A DNA stretch of 5,981 bases from an uncultured bacterium (GTDB taxonomy: Bacteria; Actinomycetota; Coriobacteriia; Coriobacteriales; Coriobacteriaceae). A program made the position numbers and the translations under genes. Under the pieces are notes generated by a model. The model searched no databases and had not been told where the DNA came from. It was given only the letters and a program-made list of their open reading frames with translations. Positions 1-5,949 of this stretch are shown here, one piece after another; positions within the stretch are counted from its first letter, which is position 1; each line of letters begins with the position of its first letter. Where the stretch lies: positions 1 to 5,981 of the forward strand of contig CAJMSL010000118.1 of the NCBI GenBank assembly GCA_905216045.1. Reading direction: 5' to 3'.

Positions 1-1
1 G

Positions 2-397
2 GCTGGTATGGCGTCGCGGCCGTTGGCGCAAGACGAGCTGATGGCCGTGGTGCCGGCAGATTCTTTGCTTGCCACGGCGGAGGTCGTCTCTCTTGCCGAT
101 TTAGCCAACGAGCAGTTTATTCTGCTAGAACGCGGCACCGATGATGAGATTACGCCGCTGTTCCGTCGGGCGGGACTGACGGTGTGCTCCAAGCTGTCGA
201 CCTGGGATGACTATGCGATTATGGCCATGGTCGAGGACGGCCTGGGCGTGAGCATTCTTCCCGCGCTCATCTTGCGCCGCTGTCAGTTCGATGTTGCCGT
301 GCGACCACTCGAGGGACATCCCCATCGGCAGATCAATGCGATATATCGCACGGCTGACGTTTCGCTTGCCGCCGCTCGATTCCTTGAATACCTCTAA
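2..397 (+). CDS. LysR-family transcriptional regulator, C-terminal part (5' truncated by window edge)
   Basis: The 131 visible residues match the second half of a LysR-type effector-binding domain (periplasmic-binding-protein fold). Characteristic pieces are the QDELMAVVPADSLLA strand, a 'LADLANEQFILLERGTDDE' segment, the 'AIMAMVEDGLGVSILPALIL' helix-strand that closes the effector cleft, and a C-terminal helix ending in 'AARFLEYL'. A whole LysR protein is usually near 290-300 residues, so roughly the first 160, including the winged HTH, lie upstream. The reading frame is open from base 2 with no start that must be used; the ATG at 8 is internal to the domain and is not the true start. The gene ends 162 bp before the next one. 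No terminator is evident after it. The effector and targets cannot be told from this part. The family call is secure; the specific role is unknown. Confidence 0.9.
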   Translation, partial: AGMASRPLAQDELMAVVPADSLLATAEVVSLADLANEQFILLERGTDDEITPLFRRAGLTVCSKLSTWDDYAIMAMVEDGLGVSILPALILRRCQFDVAVRPLEGHPHRQINAIYRTADVSLAAARFLEYL

Positions 398-457
398 ACG
401 CGTACACGCCATTGTCCGCTTTGGGCAAATCTCGGAGTCCGGTACATTTTCTTATGA

Positions 458-538
458 AATTGAACTTTCGAATGAGGTACGGCGCTATACTGCTTGCTAA
501 ATTGAACCTTGGTTCAATTCGTGTTCTATAAATTGAAC
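458..538. promoter_or_regulatory. Array of AATTGAAC elements, probable operator of the HTH-aminotransferase gene
   Basis: The octamer AATTGAAC occurs at 458-465, 500-507 and 531-538, and its inverse GTTCAATT at 512-519. The copies at 458 and 531 share a longer 12-base match (457-468 and 530-541). The middle copy and the inverse form a perfect inverted repeat with 9-bp arms (500-508 and 511-519) around TT. Starts of the direct copies are 42 and 31 bp apart, close to four and three helical turns, so all would face the same side of the DNA. They surround and overlap the likely promoter and end just before the ribosome binding site of the next gene. The repeats are seen directly; their use as binding sites for the XRE domain encoded just downstream is inference, and the upstream LysR protein is the alternative binder. 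Confidence 0.7.
502..532 (+). promoter_or_regulatory. Candidate sigma-70-type promoter inside the operator array
   Basis: TTGAAC at 502-507 can serve as a -35 element with a CTATAA/TATAAA -10 at about 526-532, a spacing of 18-19 bp. A second possible -10, TATACT at 486-491, sits 20 bp after the TTGAAC at 460-465. Either pairing makes the -35 part of an AATTGAAC repeat, so a protein bound there would block RNA polymerase. Spacings are slightly long, so the exact promoter is uncertain. Transcription from the first pair would start near 539, leaving a short leader before the ribosome binding site at 548. Confidence 0.4.
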
Positions 539-547
539 TTTGCCAGC

Positions 548-554
548 AAGGAGG
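548..554 (+). promoter_or_regulatory. Ribosome binding site that fixes the GTG start at 560
   Basis: AAGGAGG lies 5 nt before GTG 560. The same frame is open further upstream to a TTG at 509, but that TTG sits in the middle of the operator palindrome and has no Shine-Dalgarno sequence, so GTG 560 is the better start. Confidence 0.8.
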
Positions 555-559
555 TTCCT

Positions 560-2080
560 GTGGCCCAAGAGACGTTTTGCGATCGCCTGCGACAGACTAT
601 GTCCAATCGCGACGTTCGCCAGTCGGACGTAATCCGCGCATCGGAGATGCTCGGCAAAAAACTCGGCAAGAGTCAGATGAGCCAATATGTGAGCGGCAAG
701 ACGATCCCGCGGCGCGATGTGGCTGAGCTGCTCGCCCGTATTTTGGAGGTCGATGTTACCTGGCTGCTTGCCGGCGACGCCGATCAAGGCGAGGCATCAT
801 CACCCCGCAACGATTCCAAGCCCGAACCCCATCCCTCAGCTCAAATTGCAAGGAGCACCACCATGCGTACTTTTTCTAAATCCACCAAGCTCGATAACGT
901 CCTGTATGACGTGCGCGGTCCCGTCGTCGACGAGGCCGCCCGTATGGAGGACGAGGGCGAGCGCATCCTCAAGCTCAATATCGGCAACCCGGCGCCCTTC
1001 GGTTTCCGCACGCCCGATGAGGTCATCAAGGACATGCGCCAGCAGCTGCCCGACTGCGAAGGCTATTCCAACTCGCGTGGCCTGTTCTCCGCGCGCAAGG
1101 CGATCATGCAGTATTCGCAGATCAAAGGCCTGCCCAACGTTCAGATGGAGCATATCTACACGGGCAACGGCGTGTCCGAGCTCATTCAGCTTTCGATGAA
1201 CGCGCTGCTCGACAACGGCGACGAGATTCTGATCCCCAGCCCCGACTATCCGCTCTGGACGGCGTGCGCAACCCTTGCCGGCGGTCATCCCGTACATTAT
1301 CTGTGCGATGAGCAGGCGGATTGGTATCCCGACTTGGAGGATATGGAGTCCAAGATTACGAGCGCGACCAAAGCCCTCGTCATCATCAACCCCAACAACC
1401 CTACGGGTTCCGTCTATCCGCGCGAGGTGCTCGAGGGCATCGTCGAGATTGCACGCAGGCATCAGCTGATGATCTTTGCCGATGAGATCTACGACCGCCT
1501 GTGCATGGACGGCTACGAGCACGTCTCGATTGCCTCGCTCGCCCCCGACCTGCCCTGCGTCACCTTTAGCGGCCTTTCCAAGTCGCACATGATCGCGGGC
1601 TATCGTATTGGCTGGATGGTGCTTTCGGGCAACCAGCGCTGCATGAGCGACTTCATCATGGGCGTCAACATGCTCTCTAACATGCGCCTGTGCTCCAACG
1701 TGCCGGCCCAGTCGATCGTCCAGACGGCACTCGGTGGCCATCAGTCCGTCAACGACTACATCCGTCCCGGCGGCCGTGTCTACGAGCAGCGCAACTTTGT
1801 GTATGAGGCGCTCAACAAGATCGACGGCATCTCGGTGGTTAAGCCGCGTGCGGCGTTCTACATCTTCCCCAAGATGGATGTTAAAAAGTTCAACATCACC
1901 GATGACGAGCAGTTCGCCCTTGACCTGCTGCACGAGAAGAAGATCCTGATCACGCGCGGCGGCGGCTTCAACTGGGCTGAGCCCGACCACTTCCGCATCG
2001 TGTACCTGCCGCGCATGGAAGTACTCAAAGAGTCCCTTGAAGACCTCGCCGACTTCTTTGACCATTACCGTCAATCATAA
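560..2080 (+). CDS. XRE-type HTH fused to AlaA-type PLP aminotransferase
   Basis: A 506-residue protein (GTG start) with two parts. Residues about 4-72 form an XRE/Cro helix-turn-helix, with recognition helix around S38-V44 (KSQMSQYVSGKTIPR) and a closing 'VDVTWLLAG' helix. Residues 73-101 are a polar, Pro/Ser-rich linker. Residues 102-506 are a complete fold-type I aminotransferase that closely resembles E. coli AlaA (glutamate-pyruvate transaminase), matching by eye in segments such as 'KLNIGNPAPFGF', 'GNGVSELI', 'PDYPLWTA', 'VKPRAAFYIFPK' and 'DHFRIVYLP'. Catalytic features are intact: NPNNPTG at 277-283, DEIYD at 308-312 with the PLP-ring Asp, Schiff-base Lys341 in SGLSKS, and substrate-carboxylate Arg479. 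The expected reaction is reversible transfer between alanine/pyruvate and glutamate/2-oxoglutarate in the cytoplasm. The HTH suggests autoregulation through the AATTGAAC repeats just upstream. The gene stands alone, ended by a strong terminator. Similar HTH-aminotransferase fusions have, to my recollection, been annotated in other Actinomycetota, so the architecture may not be new. Confidence 0.9.
   Translation: MAQETFCDRLRQTMSNRDVRQSDVIRASEMLGKKLGKSQMSQYVSGKTIPRRDVAELLARILEVDVTWLLAGDADQGEASSPRNDSKPEPHPSAQIARSTTMRTFSKSTKLDNVLYDVRGPVVDEAARMEDEGERILKLNIGNPAPFGFRTPDEVIKDMRQQLPDCEGYSNSRGLFSARKAIMQYSQIKGLPNVQMEHIYTGNGVSELIQLSMNALLDNGDEILIPSPDYPLWTACATLAGGHPVHYLCDEQADWYPDLEDMESKITSATKALVIINPNNPTGSVYPREVLEGIVEIARRHQLMIFADEIYDRLCMDGYEHVSIASLAPDLPCVTFSGLSKSHMIAGYRIGWMVLSGNQRCMSDFIMGVNMLSNMRLCSNVPAQSIVQTALGGHQSVNDYIRPGGRVYEQRNFVYEALNKIDGISVVKPRAAFYIFPKMDVKKFNITDDEQFALDLLHEKKILITRGGGFNWAEPDHFRIVYLPRMEVLKESLEDLADFFDHYRQS
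850..865 (+). promoter_or_regulatory. Internal ribosome binding site and ATG for a free aminotransferase
   Basis: AAGGAG at 850-855 is followed after 7 nt by an in-frame ATG at 863. This is as good as any start in the window, yet it lies inside the fusion ORF, exactly between linker and enzyme. Starting here gives a 405-residue protein, the length I recall for E. coli AlaA, with the PLP lysine at residue 240. The sequence is plain; that it is used for a second product is inference. It could instead be a relic of the enzyme gene before fusion. Confidence 0.6.
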
Positions 2081-2107
2081 CGACAGAGATAGATAGTCTG
2101 TCATTTA

Positions 2108-2143
2108 ACGGGCGGCCCGTAACAGATTCGGGTCGCCCGTTTT
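2108..2143 (+). terminator. Strong rho-independent terminator after the aminotransferase gene
   Basis: A 12-bp GC-rich stem (2108-2119 with 2129-2140; one G-T wobble, otherwise perfect) closes a 9-nt loop and runs into TTTT. It starts 27 bp after the stop codon. A smaller 6-bp hairpin (GACAGA 2082-2087 with TCTGTC 2097-2102) lies between stop and terminator. The stem is nearly symmetrical but the T-run is on the + side, fitting the upstream gene. Confidence 0.92.
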
Positions 2144-2213
2144 CTGTTAAAGCTCGCGTTGTCGGCGTCTCGATCGTTTGGGCGAGTGGGAATCGCGTGT
2201 GAACGGAAAACTA

Positions 2214-2250
2214 TATTCCAAAATGGAATACAGTGTGCTTCAACTGGAAT
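2214..2250. promoter_or_regulatory. Palindromic operator TATTCCA-N3-TGGAATA with an extra half-site
   Basis: A perfect inverted repeat with 7-bp arms around AAA occupies 2214-2230. A further TGGAAT half-site at 2245-2250 starts exactly 21 bp after the TGGAAT of the palindrome (two helical turns) and abuts the predicted -35. The palindrome centre is about 64 bp before the likely transcription start, a position typical of activators, while the second half-site could mediate repression. The binding protein is not identified; it could be the LysR protein or something outside the window. Confidence 0.65.
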
Positions 2251-2279
2251 TGATGTCCGTGTGTCCGCTTTTTTAGAAT
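2250..2279 (+). promoter_or_regulatory. Sigma-70-type promoter of the amidohydrolase/ceramidase-like operon
   Basis: TTGATG at 2250-2255 (-35) and TAGAAT at 2274-2279 (-10, one mismatch to TATAAT) are 18 bp apart. The predicted start near 2286 leaves a leader of about 26 nt before the ATG at 2312. It is the only good promoter between the terminator at 2143 and the operon, and no second one is evident before the later genes. Confidence 0.6.
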
Positions 2280-2311
2280 GTTCTCGACAAGATGAAAGGC
2301 GGTCCCCACCA

Positions 2312-3346
2312 ATGATTATCGATGCAAATTCCTACTGGTTTGACGAGCGCATCTTCCATGACGAGACACTCTGTGAACAGTTTTTGGCCGAGGTGCCCCG
2401 CGCTTACGACACCGAGGGCTACCTGACCGTAAGCCCCACGGGCAAGCGACAGATTGTGATCGAAAAGCCCGCTGGCTTCCCAGGCCTCAACTATATCGAG
2501 GGAGACTACACCCTTGAGAAGCGTCTGGCAGACATGGACGAGGCGGGGGTCGATAAAGCGATTCTCAAACTCCCCGGCTGCCATGAGTGGATGTCACTCG
2601 AGATGTGCCGGCGCTTCAACGACGGTATGGCCGCTGACGCAAAAGCGTCGAACGGTCGCTTGATACCGCTTGTCGCCGTGCCTCCCTTTGGCACCGAGGC
2701 GAACCTCGAGGAGCTCGATCGCAGGCTCGACGAGGGTTTCGCGGGCGTGCAGCTCTGCGCTCACTACGGCAAGCGTTATCTTGACGATCCGATCTTTTCG
2801 AACTTTTTTGAGCGACTGAACGAACGCAGCGTCACCGTTTACGTGCACCATGTGCCCGTACCGGTCGAGCATACGTCGCTGCTCGCATACGACAACCTGC
2901 GTCGCTCCTACGGCCGTTGCGTCGACCAGACCACGGCAATCGGTCGTGAAATCTTCAGCGACTTCTTCGAGCGTTATCCCAACGTCAAGATGGTCCACTC
3001 CATGCTCGGTGGCGCTTATTTTGCGTTTAAGGAGATGCTGCTGCCGCACGGTCCCAAGCGTTCAGATGCCTCGGGTCGCTTCCAGACCGATACCGAGACG
3101 GTCTCCAAGCGTCTTGAGAACAACATCTATTTCGACATGTCCCATGCTCAGCCTTGGGGCGAGACGCTTCTTGCCTGTGCGGTTGAAGTCCTTGGTGCAG
3201 ACCATATTGTCTTTGGTACGAGTTATCCCGTTAAACGCGAGTGGCTAACAGAGGGTGTCGCCTGCGTCCGCGCCACAGATTTAAGTGATACGGACAAGGA
3301 CCTTATGCTTGGCGGCACGGCACAGCGCTTGTACGGCATCGAGTGA
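2312..3346 (+). CDS. Amidohydrolase-2 family protein (ACMSD-like TIM barrel) with altered metal ligands
   Basis: A 344-residue protein. Start ATG 2312 is preceded by AAAGGCGGT (2295-2303, one mismatch to the ideal sequence, 8-nt spacing); the longer open frame back to 2159 runs through the promoter and is not protein. The pattern is that of amidohydrolase_2 / aminocarboxymuconate-semialdehyde-decarboxylase-like TIM barrels: 'MIIDAN' opening strand, 'RLADMDEAGVDKAIL', 'NGRLIPLVAVPP', 'GFAGVQLCAHYG', 'VYVHHVPVP' with His179, 'YPNVKMVHSMLGG' with His229, 'NIYFDMSH', 'HIVFGTSYPV', and a C-terminal 'LGGTAQRLYGIE' helix. Family members normally have an N-terminal HxH (or ExH) and a catalytic Asp in GTDYP/GSDYP. 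Here these are Asn6-x-Tyr8 and Ser304, while His179 and His229 remain. It may therefore bind metal differently, be metal-free, or be non-catalytic. No signal peptide, so cytoplasmic. It is the first gene of a three-gene operon; the next starts 26 bp on. Reaction and substrate are unknown. Confidence 0.82.
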   Translation: MIIDANSYWFDERIFHDETLCEQFLAEVPRAYDTEGYLTVSPTGKRQIVIEKPAGFPGLNYIEGDYTLEKRLADMDEAGVDKAILKLPGCHEWMSLEMCRRFNDGMAADAKASNGRLIPLVAVPPFGTEANLEELDRRLDEGFAGVQLCAHYGKRYLDDPIFSNFFERLNERSVTVYVHHVPVPVEHTSLLAYDNLRRSYGRCVDQTTAIGREIFSDFFERYPNVKMVHSMLGGAYFAFKEMLLPHGPKRSDASGRFQTDTETVSKRLENNIYFDMSHAQPWGETLLACAVEVLGADHIVFGTSYPVKREWLTEGVACVRATDLSDTDKDLMLGGTAQRLYGIE

Positions 3347-3372
3347 GCGACAGATAAAGGAGGGCGTTCGCC

Positions 3373-4641
3373 ATGGATAAGGGAGAGATGAAGGCCGGAG
3401 CCGCCCGGGTGGCCATTAACTTAGAGGACGTATTGCCGTTCGACGGTTTCGACGCACTCCGTCATGAAATCTTTGCCCGTGCCTTCGTGGTCGAAGGGAT
3501 GGGGCGGCGCGCTTGCATCCTTTCACTTGAGGTTACCTCGATCGCTCCGGCCCTACTCGTCGATCTGCGTGAGGTTGTCAAGGATGTCTCCAATTGCGAC
3601 GGCGCCTTTTCTTGGGTGGTCCCGACCCACACGTTTTCTGCGCCTCACGTGCGCACCCCTGGGCATCTGGCCGACACCGATGCCCGCGATCGAAATGAGC
3701 GCTATCGTGCCGCGCTCATCGCCGCGACACGCGCGGCCGTTGAGCAGGCGGTTGCGGGCATTCGCTCTGTCACGCTCGCCTCGGCGGAGGGCTACTGTCC
3801 TGTGAACGTTAACCGCGACATTGAGACACCGGCCGGCTGGTGGCTGGGAGTAGACCCCAAGGGGTTTGCCGACCACGCGATGCCCGTACTTGTCGCGAGG
3901 GATGCCGAGGGCGGGCTCGTTGCCATGCTTGCGACGGCTGATGTCCAGTCTTCCGTGCTCGACGGATCGCACGATTCTCAGGGGAAGCGCTTGGTGAGCG
4001 GGGACCTCTTTGGCTTTGCCGCCATGGCTCTCGAGCGCGAATCGGGCGGAGTCGTGTTGCTGCTACCCGGTGCCGCGGGGGATCAGAGTCCGGCGGAGCG
4101 CGCCGTGACCGTTGCGTTCGATTCGACCGGGGCGAAGCAAACGTTAGATGCTCACGAGAGTGGATATCGCATGCTGCATCGACAGGGTCGCGCTATGAGC
4201 GATGCGTTGATTGAGGCCGTCCGTGCGGCGCGTGAGGACGATGCCATCGGCGTCGATGCTCGCACGGTCGACGTCCTTTTGCCCGCCCAGACGCGCGCCG
4301 ACTTCTGCTCATTGGCCCCGCATCGAACTTATGAGTTTCATGCGGCAGGCGAACAGCGTACGAGGGTCTATTTACTTCGGCTGGGAAATGCCGAGTTCGT
4401 TGGTATCCAGCCCGAGGTTTCGAGCTCGTTTGGCGCCGCCGTGCGCGCCGCCCGATTCTGCCCCGTGCTCTTTGCCACGCTTGTCAACGGAGGGCAGAAG
4501 TATCTGCCGGCCCCCGATGCGTACGAGAAAATCACCTATGAGGCCATGAACTCCGGTTTTGCCGCCGGCTCCCATGAGCGCCTCCTCCAAACCATCCTTG
4601 CCGCTTTGAACGCGGCGCGACAAAAAGGAGAACTTGCATGA
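3373..4641 (+). CDS. Neutral/alkaline ceramidase-like hydrolase domain protein, zinc site degenerate
   Basis: A 422-residue protein starting after AAAGGAGG (3356-3363, 9-nt spacing). Features typical of the N-terminal catalytic domain of neutral/alkaline ceramidases are an 'AGAARV' opening, PTHTFSAPH at 84-92 (family THTHSGP), 'YCPVNVNRD' at 141-149 (family VNRNR-type strand), PGAAGDQSP ending at 240 with the probable nucleophile Ser239 (family GDxSP), 'GIQPEVSSSFG' with Glu348, and 'NGGQKYLPAPDAYE' at 372-385. By eye, several zinc-site residues have changed: Phe88 replaces the second His, 'TADVQSS' (188-194) lacks the usual His, and Gly374 stands where a Tyr is expected. Ser239, His86 and Glu348 remain. 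Classical enzymes are secreted, longer, and carry a C-terminal Ig-like domain; this one has neither that domain nor a signal peptide. It overlaps the next gene, a better-conserved relative, by 4 bp. It may be an inactive partner or act on a different amide or ester. True ceramidase activity should not be assumed. Confidence 0.72.
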   Translation: MDKGEMKAGAARVAINLEDVLPFDGFDALRHEIFARAFVVEGMGRRACILSLEVTSIAPALLVDLREVVKDVSNCDGAFSWVVPTHTFSAPHVRTPGHLADTDARDRNERYRAALIAATRAAVEQAVAGIRSVTLASAEGYCPVNVNRDIETPAGWWLGVDPKGFADHAMPVLVARDAEGGLVAMLATADVQSSVLDGSHDSQGKRLVSGDLFGFAAMALERESGGVVLLLPGAAGDQSPAERAVTVAFDSTGAKQTLDAHESGYRMLHRQGRAMSDALIEAVRAAREDDAIGVDARTVDVLLPAQTRADFCSLAPHRTYEFHAAGEQRTRVYLLRLGNAEFVGIQPEVSSSFGAAVRAARFCPVLFATLVNGGQKYLPAPDAYEKITYEAMNSGFAAGSHERLLQTILAALNAARQKGELA

Positions 4642-5756
4642 ATATCGGACATGCACGCCGCAAGATCACCCCGCAAGGCGACATCTATCTAATCGGATAC
4701 CGTAACCTCCCCAACCGTCTGGAGCCTGCGACAGGCGTCCATGACGACGTCTTCGCCAACGCGATTCTTTTCCAACAGGACGACCGCGAAGTTTTTCTCT
4801 TCAACGCCGATGTTCTCGAGTTTGAGGAAAGCATGGCCGAGGAGGTTAAGACGATGCTCGCCGAGCGCTATGGAATCGACCGTGACTGCGTTCTGCTCTC
4901 GGCGACGCACGACCATACTTCAATCGTCGCTTACCACCGCAGCTGGTGGACGGGAAAATTCAACGAGGACTACTATCGCTGGTTCCTCGATACCATCTGT
5001 CAATGCTTCGAAGAGTGCCGCGCCAACGCGCGACCTGCGACCTGCCGCATGGGCAAAAAAGTCATCACCGGTTTCTACGACAACCGCATCATTCCCGGAG
5101 AGCTTGCCGACAATGAGGTTATCGTGGTGTCGTTCTTCGATGACGAAGGCAAATCGTTTGCGGGCTTTGTGAACTGGGCGGTGCATTCTGCCTGTGTCGG
5201 ACCCGACTGCACGGAGCTCACGAGCGAACTCGCCGGTCTTACCGGCAAAAAGCTCGCTCAGAGTCTTGGTTACTATCCGGCCATGGTCGTCGGTGCTGCT
5301 GGCGACTGTAGCGACCGCAATTTTCGCCAGGGACGCGGCATTCCCGAGGTCGAGCGCGTTTCGACCGGTCTTGCCGAGGCGATTTTCCAGATCAAGCTCG
5401 ATCGCGAGGTCGTTCTCGATCGCATCGAGCCTCAGACGTTCTATCACACCGTTGCCCATGACGACTTTTCGCTCACGCTTAAGTGTGCCGTCATCAGTTT
5501 GGGCGGCCTGCATCTCTTTGTGTTCCCGAGTGAGCTCGGCAGCGACTTGGGTATTCGCATGAAGCGCGAATGCCCGGTCGAGGGAATAGTTTGCGGTTAC
5601 ACCAACGGCTATTTCGAGTATTTCCTTCCGGCACGCGAGTACGGCCTCTCCTTTGAGACCGAGCGTACTCAGATTCCCCAGGGCGAACCGGAACGCCTGT
5701 GTGACAAGTTCTGCCAGACGACGAGACTTCTCGGCGCAGCAGATTCGCGTCTGTAG
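4638..5756 (+). CDS. Neutral/alkaline ceramidase-like hydrolase domain protein with full zinc-site motifs
   Basis: A 372-residue protein translated from an ATG that overlaps the previous stop (ATGA, 4638-4641), with AAGGAG at 4625-4630 and 7-nt spacing, implying translational coupling. It has the family's opening 'GHARRKITP', THDHT at 90-94 (His91, His93), 'VNWAVHSACVG' with His183, GAAGDCSDR at 219-227 with candidate nucleophile Ser225, 'FPSELGSDLGIRMK' with Glu299, and 'TNGYFEYFLPAREYG' with Tyr325. This set corresponds by eye to the two His, third His, Glu and Tyr around the zinc, plus the serine, of neutral ceramidases, so an active amide or ester hydrolase is plausible. It lacks the C-terminal domain and any signal peptide, so a cytoplasmic role on a small substrate is more likely than sphingolipid degradation at the surface. 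It is the last gene of the operon; a 193-bp gap follows. Confidence 0.78.
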   Translation: MNIGHARRKITPQGDIYLIGYRNLPNRLEPATGVHDDVFANAILFQQDDREVFLFNADVLEFEESMAEEVKTMLAERYGIDRDCVLLSATHDHTSIVAYHRSWWTGKFNEDYYRWFLDTICQCFEECRANARPATCRMGKKVITGFYDNRIIPGELADNEVIVVSFFDDEGKSFAGFVNWAVHSACVGPDCTELTSELAGLTGKKLAQSLGYYPAMVVGAAGDCSDRNFRQGRGIPEVERVSTGLAEAIFQIKLDREVVLDRIEPQTFYHTVAHDDFSLTLKCAVISLGGLHLFVFPSELGSDLGIRMKRECPVEGIVCGYTNGYFEYFLPAREYGLSFETERTQIPQGEPERLCDKFCQTTRLLGAADSRL

Positions 5757-5798
5757 GCCTGATTGCGTGACATGGGCCAATGAGGCTCGCTGCCATGT
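5757..5798 (+). other. Two overlapping weak hairpins after the operon
   Basis: GCCTGATTG (5757-5765) can pair with CAATGAGGC (5778-5786) with one central G-G mismatch, and ACATGG (5770-5775) can pair with CCATGT (5793-5798). The two stems overlap, so they would exclude each other or form a pseudoknot. No T-run follows, so this is not a convincing terminator. It may protect the 3' end of the operon transcript or may be chance. The remainder of the gap, to 5917, shows no gene or clear element. Confidence 0.25.
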
Positions 5799-5917
5799 GA
5801 TCGGCATCTTCCATCTTCTCTGCCGTTCCCCATCCCGGGCGTACGTGCGGCCGCGGATTTCAAAGGGGGAAGCGGGTTCCTTGCCCTCCCACGTCGACTA
5901 CGGAGGCATGAAATCGA

Positions 5918-5926
5918 TGCTATACA
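5918..5926 (+). promoter_or_regulatory. Possible extended -10 element before the last gene
   Basis: TGCTATACA at 5918-5926 reads as an extended -10 (TG, one base, TATACA). No good -35 is present 16-18 bp before it. Transcription would start near 5933, directly ahead of the ribosome binding site. This is a weak call. Confidence 0.3.
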
Positions 5927-5949
5927 CCGCTCAGAAAAAGGAGACTTCC

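Noticed and set aside
509..559. Upstream extension of the HTH-aminotransferase to TTG 509
   Set aside because: The TTG lies in the centre of the operator palindrome and has no Shine-Dalgarno sequence. GTG 560 has AAGGAGG 5 nt before it and starts just ahead of the HTH.
836..2074. A 412-codon open frame on the - strand opposite the aminotransferase
   Set aside because: The + strand protein has clear conserved aminotransferase motifs along this whole stretch. The antisense translation shows no recognisable domain and is a by-product of GC-rich codon bias.
2159..2311. Upstream extension of the amidohydrolase-like frame to 2159
   Set aside because: This stretch contains the palindrome and promoter, its translation does not resemble the family, and ATG 2312 gives the standard 'MIID' N-terminus with a Shine-Dalgarno-like sequence.
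4920..5807. A 295-codon open frame on the - strand opposite the last operon gene
   Set aside because: The + strand frame holds the family motifs, a good ribosome binding site and coupling to the upstream gene; the antisense product has none of these.
5862..5890. Possible hairpin (GGAA/TTCC with flanking GGG/CCC) in the gap before the last gene
   Set aside because: The stem is short and interrupted and no T-run follows, so neither a terminator nor a riboswitch can be supported.
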